From positions 1 to 46,217 of the forward strand of contig JAPKFC010000005.1 in NCBI GenBank assembly GCA_028821785.1: DNA of 46,217 nt. Direction: 5' to 3'. The position numbers and the translations under genes are program-made. Numbering within the stretch: position 1 is the first letter of the stretch; the number at the start of each line of letters is the position of its first letter. This DNA comes from Candidatus Poseidoniaceae archaeon. Its GTDB lineage: Archaea > Thermoplasmatota > Poseidoniia > Poseidoniales > Poseidoniaceae. Below, piece after piece: positions 9,426 through 18,785 of this stretch. A model generated the notes under the pieces. It ran no database searches and was not told the origin of the DNA. It was given only the letters and a program-made list of their open reading frames with translations.

Positions 9426-9484
9426 TGAATTTGTTTAACCAACAACACACTTCGTTGATATAGATAATCAATCGGAGAGCAAAT

Positions 9485-11812
9485 GTGGAAAGTACTACTG
9501 ACCCGAGTATGCTCGAAGATCGAGTCTTTTTCAAATTGGGATTATTTATTCATGACCATAATAAATTAGTTCTCGTTTTGGGCATAATCTCTTGCATACT
9601 TATGACCAGCCTCATGGGTTTAGGTGCTAATTGGTCTGAAGCATTTGGCGAAGATGATGTAGAATCACTCCAAGCCAGCAGTTTGCTATCTAACTCATTC
9701 AAACAGGAGAATAAGAGTACAGGGCACAGTTTCAATCTACTCGTCTATCATCCAACACTAACAGATAATGATTCTGAATGGCGTCAATCAATCATGTTGG
9801 CATTAGAGGATTTTTCGAAAAGAGATGATGTCAGTATTTTGTATTCCTGGCAAGTTGATGAGGTGGAACATTTAGATTATGTTGCATATACTGAACGCGG
9901 TTTCATTGCTCAGAATATTATTACCATCGAAGGTGATAAGACTCATGGCAAAACTGTTTTTGATGAAAATCAAGAGTCTGTTAGTTTTGATGGAGAATTT
10001 GTTTCTTGGAAGACTGGAAGCATTGCTGTTGAGTGGACCTTTGATAATAGAATTTCAGAAGACTTAGTCAAAGCAGAGATTGTTTCCGGGCCCCTAACAT
10101 TAATCATTCTCGCCTTAGTATTCGGCTCAATTGTTGCTGCCTTCTTGCCGATAGGAGTCGGCATTGCGACCGTTGCTGCTGCAATGGGTATGACCATTTG
10201 GTTGAGTAATGTTACAGATGTGACTCAATATTCAACCAATATCATTACATTGATTGGAATTGGAGTTTCAATAGATTATTCACTGTTTTTAGTAAATCGG
10301 TTTAGAGAAGAATTAGCTAACGGCAGAGATGTTAGAACTGCGGTTGCGATGAGTACAGCAACCGCCGGTAAAGCGGTATTTTTCTCGGGAATAACCGTTG
10401 CAATCGGTTTGATGGGGATGCTATTCTTCAAGAACACAAGCCTTCCAAGTTTAGGAATCGGTGGCACTGTTGCAGTTTCCATTGCAATGGTATATTCGAC
10501 CATTGTCCTCCCTGCAGTAATGTCAATTCTCGGCAAGCGAGTCGATAAAGGAAAAGTTCCATTCGCTTTCAATTTGGAGGCAAGAGAAGATGGGTTGTGG
10601 GCGAATATCGCAAATAAGGTGATGGATCATCCTTGGAAAGTTCTGATACCTGTCCTCATTCTTTTGGTTGGAGCTGGCGCTCCATTCCTATATGCTGAAT
10701 TCTCTCTATCGTCATGGTCTGCATTGCCACCCGATGATGAATCTCGCCTAGGTAAAGAGATCGTTGGTGAGGTTTGGCCAGAGCAATCATCAAATCAAAT
10801 ATTTTTGGTAATTGAATTGGATGGGGCAGATGTTTTCGAAGAAGATAATTTACGAGCCCAATACCAATACATTAAATCCCAAATAAGTGATGATAGAGTC
10901 CTAAGTGCAAATGGCATTGGACTCCCTGATAGTTCCATGAATGAATCGCAAGTGGTCTCTTTCTGGCAGACTCCAGAGGAATATTTGAACGAAACTGAAA
11001 TTGCTCTTCGTAATATTATTAGAGATAATTTTGCAAGCGATGACGTGACATTTATTATACTAAATTTGGCAGGTGAACAGACCAGTGTTGCATCAAGAAA
11101 TGTTGTTGAAGAAATTCGTGATGAAAGACATATATTGACCGACCAATTATCAGGGGAAAACGACTATCTGGCTGTTGCTGGGTTTGCCGCGTATAATGCT
11201 GATACCCTCAACTCAATTTCAGAAAACCTGCCAACTGCTCTAGCGTTTATTTTTGTTGCCACCTCTGTATTGATTTTCATTCAAGTTCGTAGTGTAATAA
11301 TACCAATCAAAGCAATAGTAATGAATATTCTTTCAATTTCTGCATCCTTTGGAATGCTTGTATGGGTCTTCCAATGGGGCTATGGTGATGTATTGCTGAA
11401 TTTTACTGCCCAGCCTATTGATTCTGGCAATCCAGTGATAATGTTCTGTATAGTGTTTGGACTATCAATGGATTACGAAGTCTTGATGCTTTCAAGAATC
11501 CATGAAGAATGGGAAAAGACTGGTGACAATACATTAGCAGTTGCCAATGGACTTCAGAAAACTGGTGGATTAATCACTGGTGCGGCTGCGGTCATGGTTG
11601 TCGTTTTTGGCTCGTTCGGACTTTCATCGGTTATTATCCTCAAGCAAATTGGGCTTGGACTTGCATTAGCAATCCTAATCGATGCGACATTGGTACGTGC
11701 CTTAGTAGTTCCAGCAACAATGCGACTGATGGGTAAATGGAATTGGTGGACACCATCATTCCTGATGCCAAGAAAAAAGAACAAAGAAGTCGATGATATT
11801 GAATCCGAATGA
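9485..11812 (+). CDS. MMPL/RND-family membrane transporter
   Basis: The 775-residue product has the two-fold RND layout. Each half has an N-terminal TM helix, a large extracytoplasmic domain of about 150-200 residues, and a bundle of five TM helices. Each bundle keeps an Asp-Tyr signature of MMPL proteins in its fourth helix region: GVSIDYSLFLVNRFREE near residue 262 and LSMDYEVLMLSRIHEEW near 660. These acidic residues are thought to carry protons for transport. MMPL proteins export lipids or hydrophobic compounds; the substrate here is unknown. Start is the GTG at 9485 because GGAGAG lies six bases upstream. The C-terminus is cytosolic and charged. The gene ends three bases from the convergent neighbour. 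Confidence 0.92.
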   Translation: MESTTDPSMLEDRVFFKLGLFIHDHNKLVLVLGIISCILMTSLMGLGANWSEAFGEDDVESLQASSLLSNSFKQENKSTGHSFNLLVYHPTLTDNDSEWRQSIMLALEDFSKRDDVSILYSWQVDEVEHLDYVAYTERGFIAQNIITIEGDKTHGKTVFDENQESVSFDGEFVSWKTGSIAVEWTFDNRISEDLVKAEIVSGPLTLIILALVFGSIVAAFLPIGVGIATVAAAMGMTIWLSNVTDVTQYSTNIITLIGIGVSIDYSLFLVNRFREELANGRDVRTAVAMSTATAGKAVFFSGITVAIGLMGMLFFKNTSLPSLGIGGTVAVSIAMVYSTIVLPAVMSILGKRVDKGKVPFAFNLEAREDGLWANIANKVMDHPWKVLIPVLILLVGAGAPFLYAEFSLSSWSALPPDDESRLGKEIVGEVWPEQSSNQIFLVIELDGADVFEEDNLRAQYQYIKSQISDDRVLSANGIGLPDSSMNESQVVSFWQTPEEYLNETEIALRNIIRDNFASDDVTFIILNLAGEQTSVASRNVVEEIRDERHILTDQLSGENDYLAVAGFAAYNADTLNSISENLPTALAFIFVATSVLIFIQVRSVIIPIKAIVMNILSISASFGMLVWVFQWGYGDVLLNFTAQPIDSGNPVIMFCIVFGLSMDYEVLMLSRIHEEWEKTGDNTLAVANGLQKTGGLITGAAAVMVVVFGSFGLSSVIILKQIGLGLALAILIDATLVRALVVPATMRLMGKWNWWTPSFLMPRKKNKEVDDIESE

Positions 11813-11815
11813 ATC

Positions 11816-12646
11816 TCATTCGCTTTCCATAAGTATTGAATCAAAGTCTTTTTCGTCTTTGCTTTGACCCGCCGCTAGGAAAAACCACATCAATGGTAAA
11901 ATGAATAATGAATTAATATTCTTGCCCGTAGATGCAGAAAAGACTGATTCGAATTTAATGAAAGACTGTGCATCCTTTGAACCGGGTTCAGGTGGACTTT
12001 CTATGACCGCACTATGGTTTTCAGCAGCGACTAACCCCAAGTCATAACCACTGTATTCCAGTTCAACTGAAATTCCCAATGAATACAAACTCATATCGGA
12101 TTTTGTACTAGAGTGAAGGTATGAAATTTCATCGTTATTAGAATAGTAATTCTGATCCCCATCTCCTAAATCAGCAATAAATGCAATCGGTATTACCAAT
12201 ACAAAACACAGCAATGTAATAGCCCAAACCGATGCTCTTATTTGCATAGCAAAACGTACATGTAATGCTAATAAAATTTCACTCAAAACGAGTAATACTA
12301 AGAAAAGAAGTGTCAATGATTTACTATTTTCTAAATAATTAGTTTCTTCATTAGATGCTGTAGTTTCTTGGTTTGTAGTTTCCTCTGTACCATCTACTGA
12401 AGAGTTTCTAGTGTAGGTATAGAGAAGAAAGGCTGTTGCTTTCTCAATATCAACGTCGATTAGCGTTTGATCCTTATCCATAGCAATAAGGGCATGGAAT
12501 TCGGTTGGCGCTGGTCGGCCTTCTGTATACGCTCCATCAAACTCCACAACAAGCCATGCTGATTGAGCGATATGCAAAGCTATGAATGCTGCAACAAAGA
12601 CTCTAATCCAACTGCTTAGATTGGAAGGGGGTTGTCGTAATGACAT
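11816..12646 (-). CDS. Predicted four-TM membrane protein, function unknown
   Basis: The 276-residue protein has hydrophobic helices near residues 13-32, 108-128, 137-157 and 248-265. The first loop (about 75 residues) ends in a Thr/Asn/Glu-rich stretch, and the last loop (about 90 residues) is acidic and looks extracytoplasmic. No family is recognised. GGAAGGGG sits a few bases before the ATG at 12646, fixing the start. It lies 44 bases downstream of the 927-residue surface protein on the same strand, so the two may act together at the cell envelope. Confidence 0.8.
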   Translation of the reverse strand: MSLRQPPSNLSSWIRVFVAAFIALHIAQSAWLVVEFDGAYTEGRPAPTEFHALIAMDKDQTLIDVDIEKATAFLLYTYTRNSSVDGTEETTNQETTASNEETNYLENSKSLTLLFLVLLVLSEILLALHVRFAMQIRASVWAITLLCFVLVIPIAFIADLGDGDQNYYSNNDEISYLHSSTKSDMSLYSLGISVELEYSGYDLGLVAAENHSAVIESPPEPGSKDAQSFIKFESVFSASTGKNINSLFILPLMWFFLAAGQSKDEKDFDSILMESE

Positions 12647-12690
12647 ATTCCCCTTCCTACCTAATTAGCAAAATCAACAATTCGTTGGAA

Positions 12691-15474
12691 TTATTCCTCT
12701 TCACGGTTGCGAACCGCTGCAATCAATCCTGCTAGGATTGTTACAGTCAAGAGCGCTGCTGGTGAAACGAATGGCAGTAATCCGCCTTCGTCAACTAGTT
12801 CTTCCGCTGTTGGCGGTGTAGTAGATTGTCCTGGCCCTTCATTCCCAAGTCCTAGATCTGCTGGGTCAATTCCAGCATCGATTAGTTCCTGTTCTAAATC
12901 AGCAGTGTCGTGAGTGCTTACATCAACAATCTCTGCAAGAGTAGATTGTCCTGACGCAGTCGTTGAAGCATCTGCAGCGGCTTGTCCGGTGATGTAATTG
13001 ATGCTTACAGGTATTGTAGGAGGGTTGTCCATTCCAGCAGTTGTAGGTCCAAACATTGTTTGCCACTCATTTGCAGTTTCATCGTGAACATATAGCCCCA
13101 TTCCTACAACTGTAGCATGATTATTGCTCCACAGGAATACTCCTTTGCCGTCATCATAAGGGAAGGTTTCAGATGGTTCTAAGTCCTCTAAAACTTGCTC
13201 CATATTTTGACCAAACGATTCCAAAACACTTTCAAAGTTAGAATTGCCAAATGCATCTGCAATATCCATCAATTTCTGACTTGGTTGCGGTTCGTCTTCT
13301 ACGGAAATTTCATCTGATGTTTCTGAAGAATATAGAGTTCCAGTGTCATCATAAACGTCTACTACAACTACATAATCTCCTTCTGATGTAACTGCTAAAT
13401 TGTCTTCGAAATATGCATCATAATCATTACCATCAATCGCGTGAATGGCGGAATCTGTTGCAGTGGTAGAACCTACTTCCATTGCTGAAATCTCAACAGT
13501 GTATCCTGTAGTTCCATAAGTACCTGCAAACCATACGTTACTATCAATGGTCAAGCCATCTGAATCCCAAGCATCAATGTTACTAGCATACATTCCAAGA
13601 GGGTCACAATAATTGTATGTGTATTCTGTATTACCGTATGAATCTTCAAGTGTGACGTCCGCGCAAACTTCTGATGCAGAAGAAAGTCCTGCAGGATTAT
13701 ATACAGAATAAACAGAGCTATCTGAATAAGTCACATCTTCGAGCAAACTAGTGATAATGTTTCCATTATTATCTGTAATAATTATTTCAGCAGAATAAGT
13801 TATTCCTTCATCATCACCATCGTAACAATCACTAGTGCCATCATTTACTTGATGTATCCAAGGTTCGGATCCATCTTGGCAATCAAACCAATTTACTTCT
13901 GAACCAACACAAGATGCCCCTGTGTCCCAAACTTGACAATCGTCAGAGTAGTCAGCAGGTGTGCCCATGTCCAGCCATTGCTCATCTGCACCATCGGCAC
14001 AATCAGCCCAATCATCATTTACCCATTCAAAATCAATAGTTGTGCCATCTCCACAAATGAAGGTTGGGGCTTGCATTAAATTATAGAAGTTAGCTGAAAT
14101 TTCTAATTCATCTGAACCGCTATCATACCACATTGAAGAAGAACCCATAACAACGCCTTCATCAGAATTATCTCCACAATCATCCCAGCCATCATTTACT
14201 GTCCATTCTTCAACTTGGTAGCCATTGTCACAAAGATACATGTAGTCTATTTCTTCTCCACTGGATTCGGCTAATCCCCATGGATTTAGTTCTCCTAATT
14301 CCATGTCTATTTCATCTGTAATATCTTCGCCGAATGTTTCTACGGTCTCTGTCATTGAGGCTTGTATTACATGCCCCATCATCCAGGACATCAAAGGGTT
14401 AATTGGGCCACAACTGTTACAAAATCTAACATTGGTTGAACCACCATCCCCTAACTCAACTGAAAGTGAATCGGTCATCTCAAAGTACATACCAGTATCT
14501 GCTAAATCTGATTCAGTAATCTCAAAAACACCTGAATTTGAGAGGGTGTCTGAAAGACTGAAATCAAATTCACCTGCACCCATACCGAACTCTTCAGTTG
14601 GGATACCAGTCAAATCAAAAGCATAATTCATTGAAGCGGAATAAGATCCATCCATCTCTCCACACTCGTCGTTGACATCAGCCCACAAATCTGTAGAGCC
14701 TGTTTCAATACAGTTCCATTCTGTATCATCTTCAGTTGAAACAATGGTATATAACTCACTAGCTTCATTTAATCTCCATTCTGTGTGAGATGAATCTAAT
14801 CCAATATCTCCGCTTGCGCTAATTCCAAAGTCAATATCAAGAACTTCTCCACCGCCTTCAATTTGAGCGATGACTGTGAATTCAGCACCCATTCCAGCAT
14901 TAATCGCTAAGTCTAGATCAGCACCAACCAATTCGCCGGTAGTGACATCAAAATATTCCACATATAGTGCATCGGTTGTAAATGTGTTATCAACATCATA
15001 ACTTGCTTGTATATCAAATCCTGTAGAGTCTGGAGAGCCAAAGGTTGTCTCATCCCATTGTGTATACAATGCTGAATCTGCTAACATTCCATGTCTGATT
15101 GTCAAATCTGTTGTTCTTGACCAAACATCACTACTGATTCCGTTAACGGTTTGTGCGGTATGATCCTCTTCCGATAACACATACATATTTGATGCACCAG
15201 TTGTGATTTCTGCAACAATTAGTTCAAATCCTGCTGTCGTTGCAGCATCCATTACATCGCCAAGAATGTCGTTAAAATCTAGTTCAGTAAAACCTTCAAT
15301 GTCACCATCTAGGTTGGACCAATCATATTCGATTCCATATGATACTACGTTTGTCGGGGTTGAAGCCATGGCCCCTTGCGGGACGATGGATAGGGCTAAT
15401 ATTGTCGCTAAAAGAACGACGGAAACTGTTCGCTGAGACTGCTTCATGGATTGATTGAGTCGGGAGTACCTCAT
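12691..15474 (-). CDS. Surface protein with archaeal LDL-receptor-A-like repeats
   Basis: This 927-residue exported protein has an N-terminal signal peptide (about residues 16-38, ending AMAS). It has a single C-terminal TM helix (SPAALLTVTILAGLIAAV) followed by a short basic/acidic tail, so nearly all of it lies outside the cell. A Pro/Thr/Gly/Glu spacer precedes the anchor. Between about residues 410 and 560 three segments have the pattern C-x-DG/NG-x..W-x-ND-x-DC-x-DG-x-DE (for example WVNDDWADCADGADEQ). This is the calcium-binding half of LDL-receptor class A modules, but with fewer cysteines; a weaker copy is near 250-275. The rest is Asp/Ser/Thr-rich and beta-prone. No Shine-Dalgarno is seen at the ATG, but an ATTTTAA element about 24 bases upstream suits a leaderless start. 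It lies 31 bases after the DHH gene. Confidence 0.85.
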   Translation of the reverse strand: MRYSRLNQSMKQSQRTVSVVLLATILALSIVPQGAMASTPTNVVSYGIEYDWSNLDGDIEGFTELDFNDILGDVMDAATTAGFELIVAEITTGASNMYVLSEEDHTAQTVNGISSDVWSRTTDLTIRHGMLADSALYTQWDETTFGSPDSTGFDIQASYDVDNTFTTDALYVEYFDVTTGELVGADLDLAINAGMGAEFTVIAQIEGGGEVLDIDFGISASGDIGLDSSHTEWRLNEASELYTIVSTEDDTEWNCIETGSTDLWADVNDECGEMDGSYSASMNYAFDLTGIPTEEFGMGAGEFDFSLSDTLSNSGVFEITESDLADTGMYFEMTDSLSVELGDGGSTNVRFCNSCGPINPLMSWMMGHVIQASMTETVETFGEDITDEIDMELGELNPWGLAESSGEEIDYMYLCDNGYQVEEWTVNDGWDDCGDNSDEGVVMGSSSMWYDSGSDELEISANFYNLMQAPTFICGDGTTIDFEWVNDDWADCADGADEQWLDMGTPADYSDDCQVWDTGASCVGSEVNWFDCQDGSEPWIHQVNDGTSDCYDGDDEGITYSAEIIITDNNGNIITSLLEDVTYSDSSVYSVYNPAGLSSASEVCADVTLEDSYGNTEYTYNYCDPLGMYASNIDAWDSDGLTIDSNVWFAGTYGTTGYTVEISAMEVGSTTATDSAIHAIDGNDYDAYFEDNLAVTSEGDYVVVVDVYDDTGTLYSSETSDEISVEDEPQPSQKLMDIADAFGNSNFESVLESFGQNMEQVLEDLEPSETFPYDDGKGVFLWSNNHATVVGMGLYVHDETANEWQTMFGPTTAGMDNPPTIPVSINYITGQAAADASTTASGQSTLAEIVDVSTHDTADLEQELIDAGIDPADLGLGNEGPGQSTTPPTAEELVDEGGLLPFVSPAALLTVTILAGLIAAVRNREEE

Positions 15475-15505
15475 AAAAGTTAGGGTGCTTGTTAAAATTC
15501 AAAAA

Positions 15506-16504
15506 TTACCTTAGCAAAGATTCTCTCTTGTCCCAGATGCCAAGCCAATGTTGTAGGTCCGAGTCTATGCCTGCTGCTGAAACACGGCAACCGCAAGCAT
15601 TAGCATGCCCACCACCTGTTGGGTCAAGTGATGTTGCTAAACGAGATAAATCATAACGGTCTTGTCCGTTTTCAATAAAGGAGTTAGCATAGAAACTAGC
15701 TGATAGTGCTGGCCTATCCGGAGTCTCTATTGCACCGTCTGAGTAACCATGAATTATGCAACAAGCATCAGCATTCTCTCCAGCCCAAGCTGTTACCAAA
15801 TATCCATTAGAACGGACTCCTTTTTCATCCATGCGACAAATAGCCAATCGATCTACAATCGTAGTGTTCTCTTCCACAACCTTCTGCGCCAAAACCCTGT
15901 CAGATTTGGCTCTATCAACGTGTTGTGAGATTTTTTCATCTTGTAATATCTCCTTCAATGATAATCCACTTGACAATAAATTGAGTACATTTTGAAGGTG
16001 CTCGGGGTGTTGTAAAGAGAGTGAGCGCGATAATTGTAGTACTTTGCCGTCAGCCAAAAAATCCTCCTTTGAAATCCCACCCGAATCTAATGCATCCACG
16101 ATAGGCATTATTTCATTGAGATGATTCAAATCAAGGACCGGAGAAAGCAAATCATATGCCAATCTTGCTGCACTTGGAGTTGCCTCCCAATGGCAAACAC
16201 CGCCTCTAGCAATGAATTCCTCCTCTTGTTTTGGAGAAGGGCGATTTGTTTGGTGATGGTCGAGATACCACCCGCAATTTTCATGGAAAGGTAAATCTAC
16301 AATTGCGGTGTTTTCATCTATGTATGAATCCATTGCTCCAGAGCGAACCAATGCTGCATGAGCAAAAACAACTTGCGCGTTTGGGTTGGCTGCCTTGAGT
16401 ACTGCTGCTGCGCATAACCCATCTAAATCGGAATCTGCAACAATACGCTTGAAATTCGGCAAACCTGCCAGCTCCAAGACCTCTGCGCCACCCACCATAA
16501 CCAT
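15506..16504 (-). CDS. DHH-family phosphoesterase
   Basis: DHH proteins are Mn-dependent phosphoesterases that include RecJ nucleases, exopolyphosphatases and cyclic-dinucleotide hydrolases. The 332-residue protein keeps the first metal motif (VADSDLDGLCAAAVL), the family's Asp-His-His motif (WYLDHHQTNRP), and a C-terminal DHHA1 domain with the glycine-rich GGGHANACGCRVS that binds substrate phosphate. Its size suits single-core archaeal members rather than the larger RecJ-like GAN nuclease, so the substrate is open. The start is the ATG at 16504 (a second ATG is two codons on). A TATA-like AACATATT lies 19-26 bases upstream, which suggests a leaderless transcript. The Nudix gene is divergent. 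Confidence 0.9.
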   Translation of the reverse strand: MVMVGGAEVLELAGLPNFKRIVADSDLDGLCAAAVLKAANPNAQVVFAHAALVRSGAMDSYIDENTAIVDLPFHENCGWYLDHHQTNRPSPKQEEEFIARGGVCHWEATPSAARLAYDLLSPVLDLNHLNEIMPIVDALDSGGISKEDFLADGKVLQLSRSLSLQHPEHLQNVLNLLSSGLSLKEILQDEKISQHVDRAKSDRVLAQKVVEENTTIVDRLAICRMDEKGVRSNGYLVTAWAGENADACCIIHGYSDGAIETPDRPALSASFYANSFIENGQDRYDLSRLATSLDPTGGGHANACGCRVSAAGIDSDLQHWLGIWDKRESLLR

Positions 16505-16522
16505 GCGTAAGCACGGGTCAAG

Positions 16523-16530
16523 AATATGTT
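16523..16530 (-). promoter_or_regulatory. TATA-like element for the DHH phosphoesterase gene
   Basis: On the minus strand this reads AACATATT and sits 19-26 bases before the DHH start codon, near the usual archaeal TATA spacing for a leaderless transcript. It overlaps the alternative plus-strand ATG at 16526, which argues that the Nudix gene starts further downstream. Confidence 0.35.
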
Positions 16531-16582
16531 TTCCTTATCTAAAGCCAAAAGTGACTTCAATAAAGCCCCCTTACCGTTACAC

Positions 16583-16993
16583 ATGGAGACCTCATGCGGA
16601 GTTGTTCTTGTAAACCTAGGAACGGTATTACTACTCCAATACCCGCAAGGACATTGGGATTTTCCGAAAGGCCATGTTGAAGATTCTGATGCTGACCATT
16701 TTGAAACCACCAGAAGAGAATTATTAGAAGAAACTGGAATTAAAGATATCCATTTCGTAGAGGATTTTGTTGAAAGAAGTGAATACACCTATCGGCATAG
16801 AGGTAAAATGAATACCAAACAAGTATACTGGTATCTAGCAGAAACTGAAAGAATCACCGTCACATTATCACATGAACATCGCGGCCATATGTGGCTTGAT
16901 TGGGATCAAGCTGAGGAACAATTGACCCATGCAGAAACAACAAAAATATTGCAAAATGCACGTGTTCATATGCGCTCACTTGGCAAGGAATGA
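16583..16993 (+). CDS. Nudix hydrolase, Ap4A-hydrolase-like
   Basis: Nudix enzymes cleave nucleoside diphosphates linked to another group. The 136-residue product has the Nudix box spanning FPKGHVEDSDAD and RRELLEETGI, with the REL-x-EET-G core intact and a one-residue longer spacing before it than the textbook box. The lead-in YPQGHWDFPKGHVE is typical of diadenosine tetraphosphate hydrolases of the MutT/NUDT2 type, which clear alarmone-like dinucleotides. The ATG at 16583 puts the family's usual N-terminus (METSCGVVLVN) at the start and leaves 78 bases for two divergent promoters. An ATG at 16526 would add 19 residues and remains possible. It ends three bases from the convergent adenosyltransferase gene. 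Confidence 0.88.
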   Translation: METSCGVVLVNLGTVLLLQYPQGHWDFPKGHVEDSDADHFETTRRELLEETGIKDIHFVEDFVERSEYTYRHRGKMNTKQVYWYLAETERITVTLSHEHRGHMWLDWDQAEEQLTHAETTKILQNARVHMRSLGKE

Positions 16994-16996
16994 GTG

Positions 16997-17692
16997 TTAA
17001 ATATCATCGTATTGAGAATCGTTTTGTCTCATTTTTTGCAACATATCTGCAACTCCAGATTCCGCTCCTCGTTTTCCTAATGGTTGCCATAATGTTTCTT
17101 CACCAACTAACATTTTTGAGATCCAGCGACTCATGATAAATAGCCAATCGGAAAATCGATTGATATAGATGAGCGCGATTTTGCTAACTGCGTTTTCTCC
17201 CTCTAAATCATTCAGCCTAACCATCTCTCTTTCCAATCTTCTTGTAACCGTTCTAGCGAGATGTAAAGCGGCAACTGGGCCATCTCCAGTTGGTAAAATA
17301 AAACTAGACAAGGGTTCTAAATCTAATAGCCAAGCATCCATTTCTTCAAGCAATACATCAGATTGTTGTTGACCGATTAATACCATGTATTGGGGGATTT
17401 TTTCCGGGTCGCAAGCTAACTCTCCTCCAAGATCAAACAACTCATTTTGAATCCGCTTCAGTGCTGAAGATATTACTAACTGAACTCGTTCAATTGTTTT
17501 ACTACCGCCACCATCTTCATGCGCTGGTAAACGATTAATTTCCATTGCTACAATTCCGAGAACTGCGTTTAATTCATCACAGCAACCTACGACCTCAAAT
17601 CTCTGGTCAGATTTACTTCTACGTGAACCATCAACTAATGACGAACTACCGTCATCGCCTCCACCGGTGTAGACTCTTGTGATACGAACCAT
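16997..17692 (-). CDS. pduO: PduO-type ATP:cob(I)alamin adenosyltransferase
   Basis: This enzyme transfers the adenosyl group of ATP to cob(I)alamin, making adenosylcobalamin for mutases, ribonucleotide reductase and others. The 231-residue protein shows the PduO signature set: TGGGDDGSSSL near residue 9 (ATP phosphate loop), SKSDQRFEVVGCCDELNA (with the conserved Lys, Asp, Arg and DELNA), FDLGGELA, FILPTGDGPVAALHLARTVTRRLER, and the C-terminal INRFSDWLFIMSR. It is slightly longer than usual, with an extra stretch after INRLPAHEDGG. The start is ATG 17692, preceded by GGGGGCGAG. It lies 24 bases downstream of the DUF2203 gene on the same strand, and the two are probably co-transcribed. Confidence 0.93.
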   Translation of the reverse strand: MVRITRVYTGGGDDGSSSLVDGSRRSKSDQRFEVVGCCDELNAVLGIVAMEINRLPAHEDGGGSKTIERVQLVISSALKRIQNELFDLGGELACDPEKIPQYMVLIGQQQSDVLLEEMDAWLLDLEPLSSFILPTGDGPVAALHLARTVTRRLEREMVRLNDLEGENAVSKIALIYINRFSDWLFIMSRWISKMLVGEETLWQPLGKRGAESGVADMLQKMRQNDSQYDDI

Positions 17693-17716
17693 GGTCTCGC
17701 CCCCAACCCGACGAGG

Positions 17717-18202
17717 TCATGCCTCTATGAGTGGTTTGCGGGCGTTGAACCCCGCATCTACGGCATGATACCATTCGATATCTTCTTCACCCAAGGCCCA
17801 AGAAAATAGCGCGAGATTGCCATCTATCACTCCATACCATTCTAAACGGCCTGGTTCCAAACAAGCTACTCTTGTACCTGTGGCTTCCAGATTTTTCGCT
17901 GTTTGCTGCCATTGAGAGACAAGTTTAGCCAAATATTCTGCAATCTCTGAGACATGTTCGTGATTTGGATTTAGTGTTTCTAGCAATACTTCAAGTTCTT
18001 CACATAGATCGTGGGCTTCATCATTCATTACCTGTAAATCAATTAACAATTTTGATGCGAGTGGTAAAGATTCTCTAGCACCTTCAATGGTGAGGATAAC
18101 CGCATCACTTGGGAGATGTGCGAGCATGGGGTCGGTGTCTGACAGAGAGGTTATCTCCATTGGACGACCTGAAAACTTTGAAGCATCTATAATTTCAGTC
18201 AC
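17717..18202 (-). CDS. DUF2203-family protein
   Basis: The 161-residue product ends with the motif set of the DUF2203 family: LEPGRLEWYGVIDGN, then FSWALGEEDIEWYHAVDAGF, then NARKPL. In the family the acidic and His residues in this block are well kept, but the function is unknown. The N-terminal half is helical with a long amphipathic stretch (residues about 70-105). Start is a GTG at 18202 with AAGGA seven bases upstream. It is the upstream partner of the cobalamin adenosyltransferase gene, 24 bases away, which hints at but does not prove a link to corrinoid metabolism. Confidence 0.85.
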   Translation of the reverse strand: MTEIIDASKFSGRPMEITSLSDTDPMLAHLPSDAVILTIEGARESLPLASKLLIDLQVMNDEAHDLCEELEVLLETLNPNHEHVSEIAEYLAKLVSQWQQTAKNLEATGTRVACLEPGRLEWYGVIDGNLALFSWALGEEDIEWYHAVDAGFNARKPLIEA

Positions 18203-18366
18203 AGTAGTTCCTTGCTATGGCACTCCTTCAAGTCATCGGCTAATTTCAATGAGAAAATGATGGTTTTCAAGATGATTAATCCGGTCAATAAAGGCCTATT
18301 GTAAATCAATTAGCCCAATTATAACCTGTTTTCTGCTTTTCCGAATATCGAAAAGTTGTGCAAATC

Positions 18367-18645
18367 TCATTTTCCGAGACTTGGAACAATGTTAACTGGT
18401 TTTAGTTTCAATTTACGAACCATTTTAGTCACTGATAATCCTGCAAGTAGGACCCACATAGTCATTTCAATTATGACCAGGCCGATATATGCTGGACCAA
18501 TGCCTCCAAGCAAATCAATCGCATCGTATGGGGTGCCATAAAATCCAATGAAAAGCGCTTGAGAAAGTATGCTAGATGAAAACCAAATCAATACAACATA
18601 CCAAAGTATTCCCCCTATACGGTTTTGTTGTGCATTCCTAAACAT
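18367..18645 (-). CDS. Small two-TM membrane protein, unknown
   Basis: The 92-residue product has two or three hydrophobic stretches: about residues 12-34 (GGILWYVVLIWFSSSILSQA) and 48-73 (GGIGPAYIGLVIIEMTMWVL), ending in a basic tail (MVRKLKLK). ATG 18645 is preferred because GAGG lies nine bases upstream; a TTG at 18675 with its own GAGG would add ten residues. No family is recognised. The spacing to neighbours (141 bases to the next minus-strand gene upstream, 164 bases to DUF2203 downstream) suggests a separate transcript. Confidence 0.6.
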   Translation of the reverse strand: MFRNAQQNRIGGILWYVVLIWFSSSILSQALFIGFYGTPYDAIDLLGGIGPAYIGLVIIEMTMWVLLAGLSVTKMVRKLKLKPVNIVPSLGK

Positions 18646-18785
18646 CTCAATCCTCAATATATAATTAGTCGTCAATCCTCTTAAGTCCTCCGCCTAATTG
18701 TGTAAGGACGTGCGCAATATTGGCTGATTTATACATAAAGCGGAAATAAAATGCCGATTAATGTAGTTTTTCGGCAAGAGCTTTA

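Noticed and set aside
16526-16582. Longer start for the Nudix gene
   Set aside because: The extra 19 residues do not match the family, the region holds a TATA-like element for the divergent gene, and the ATG has no ribosome site. It is kept only as an alternative.
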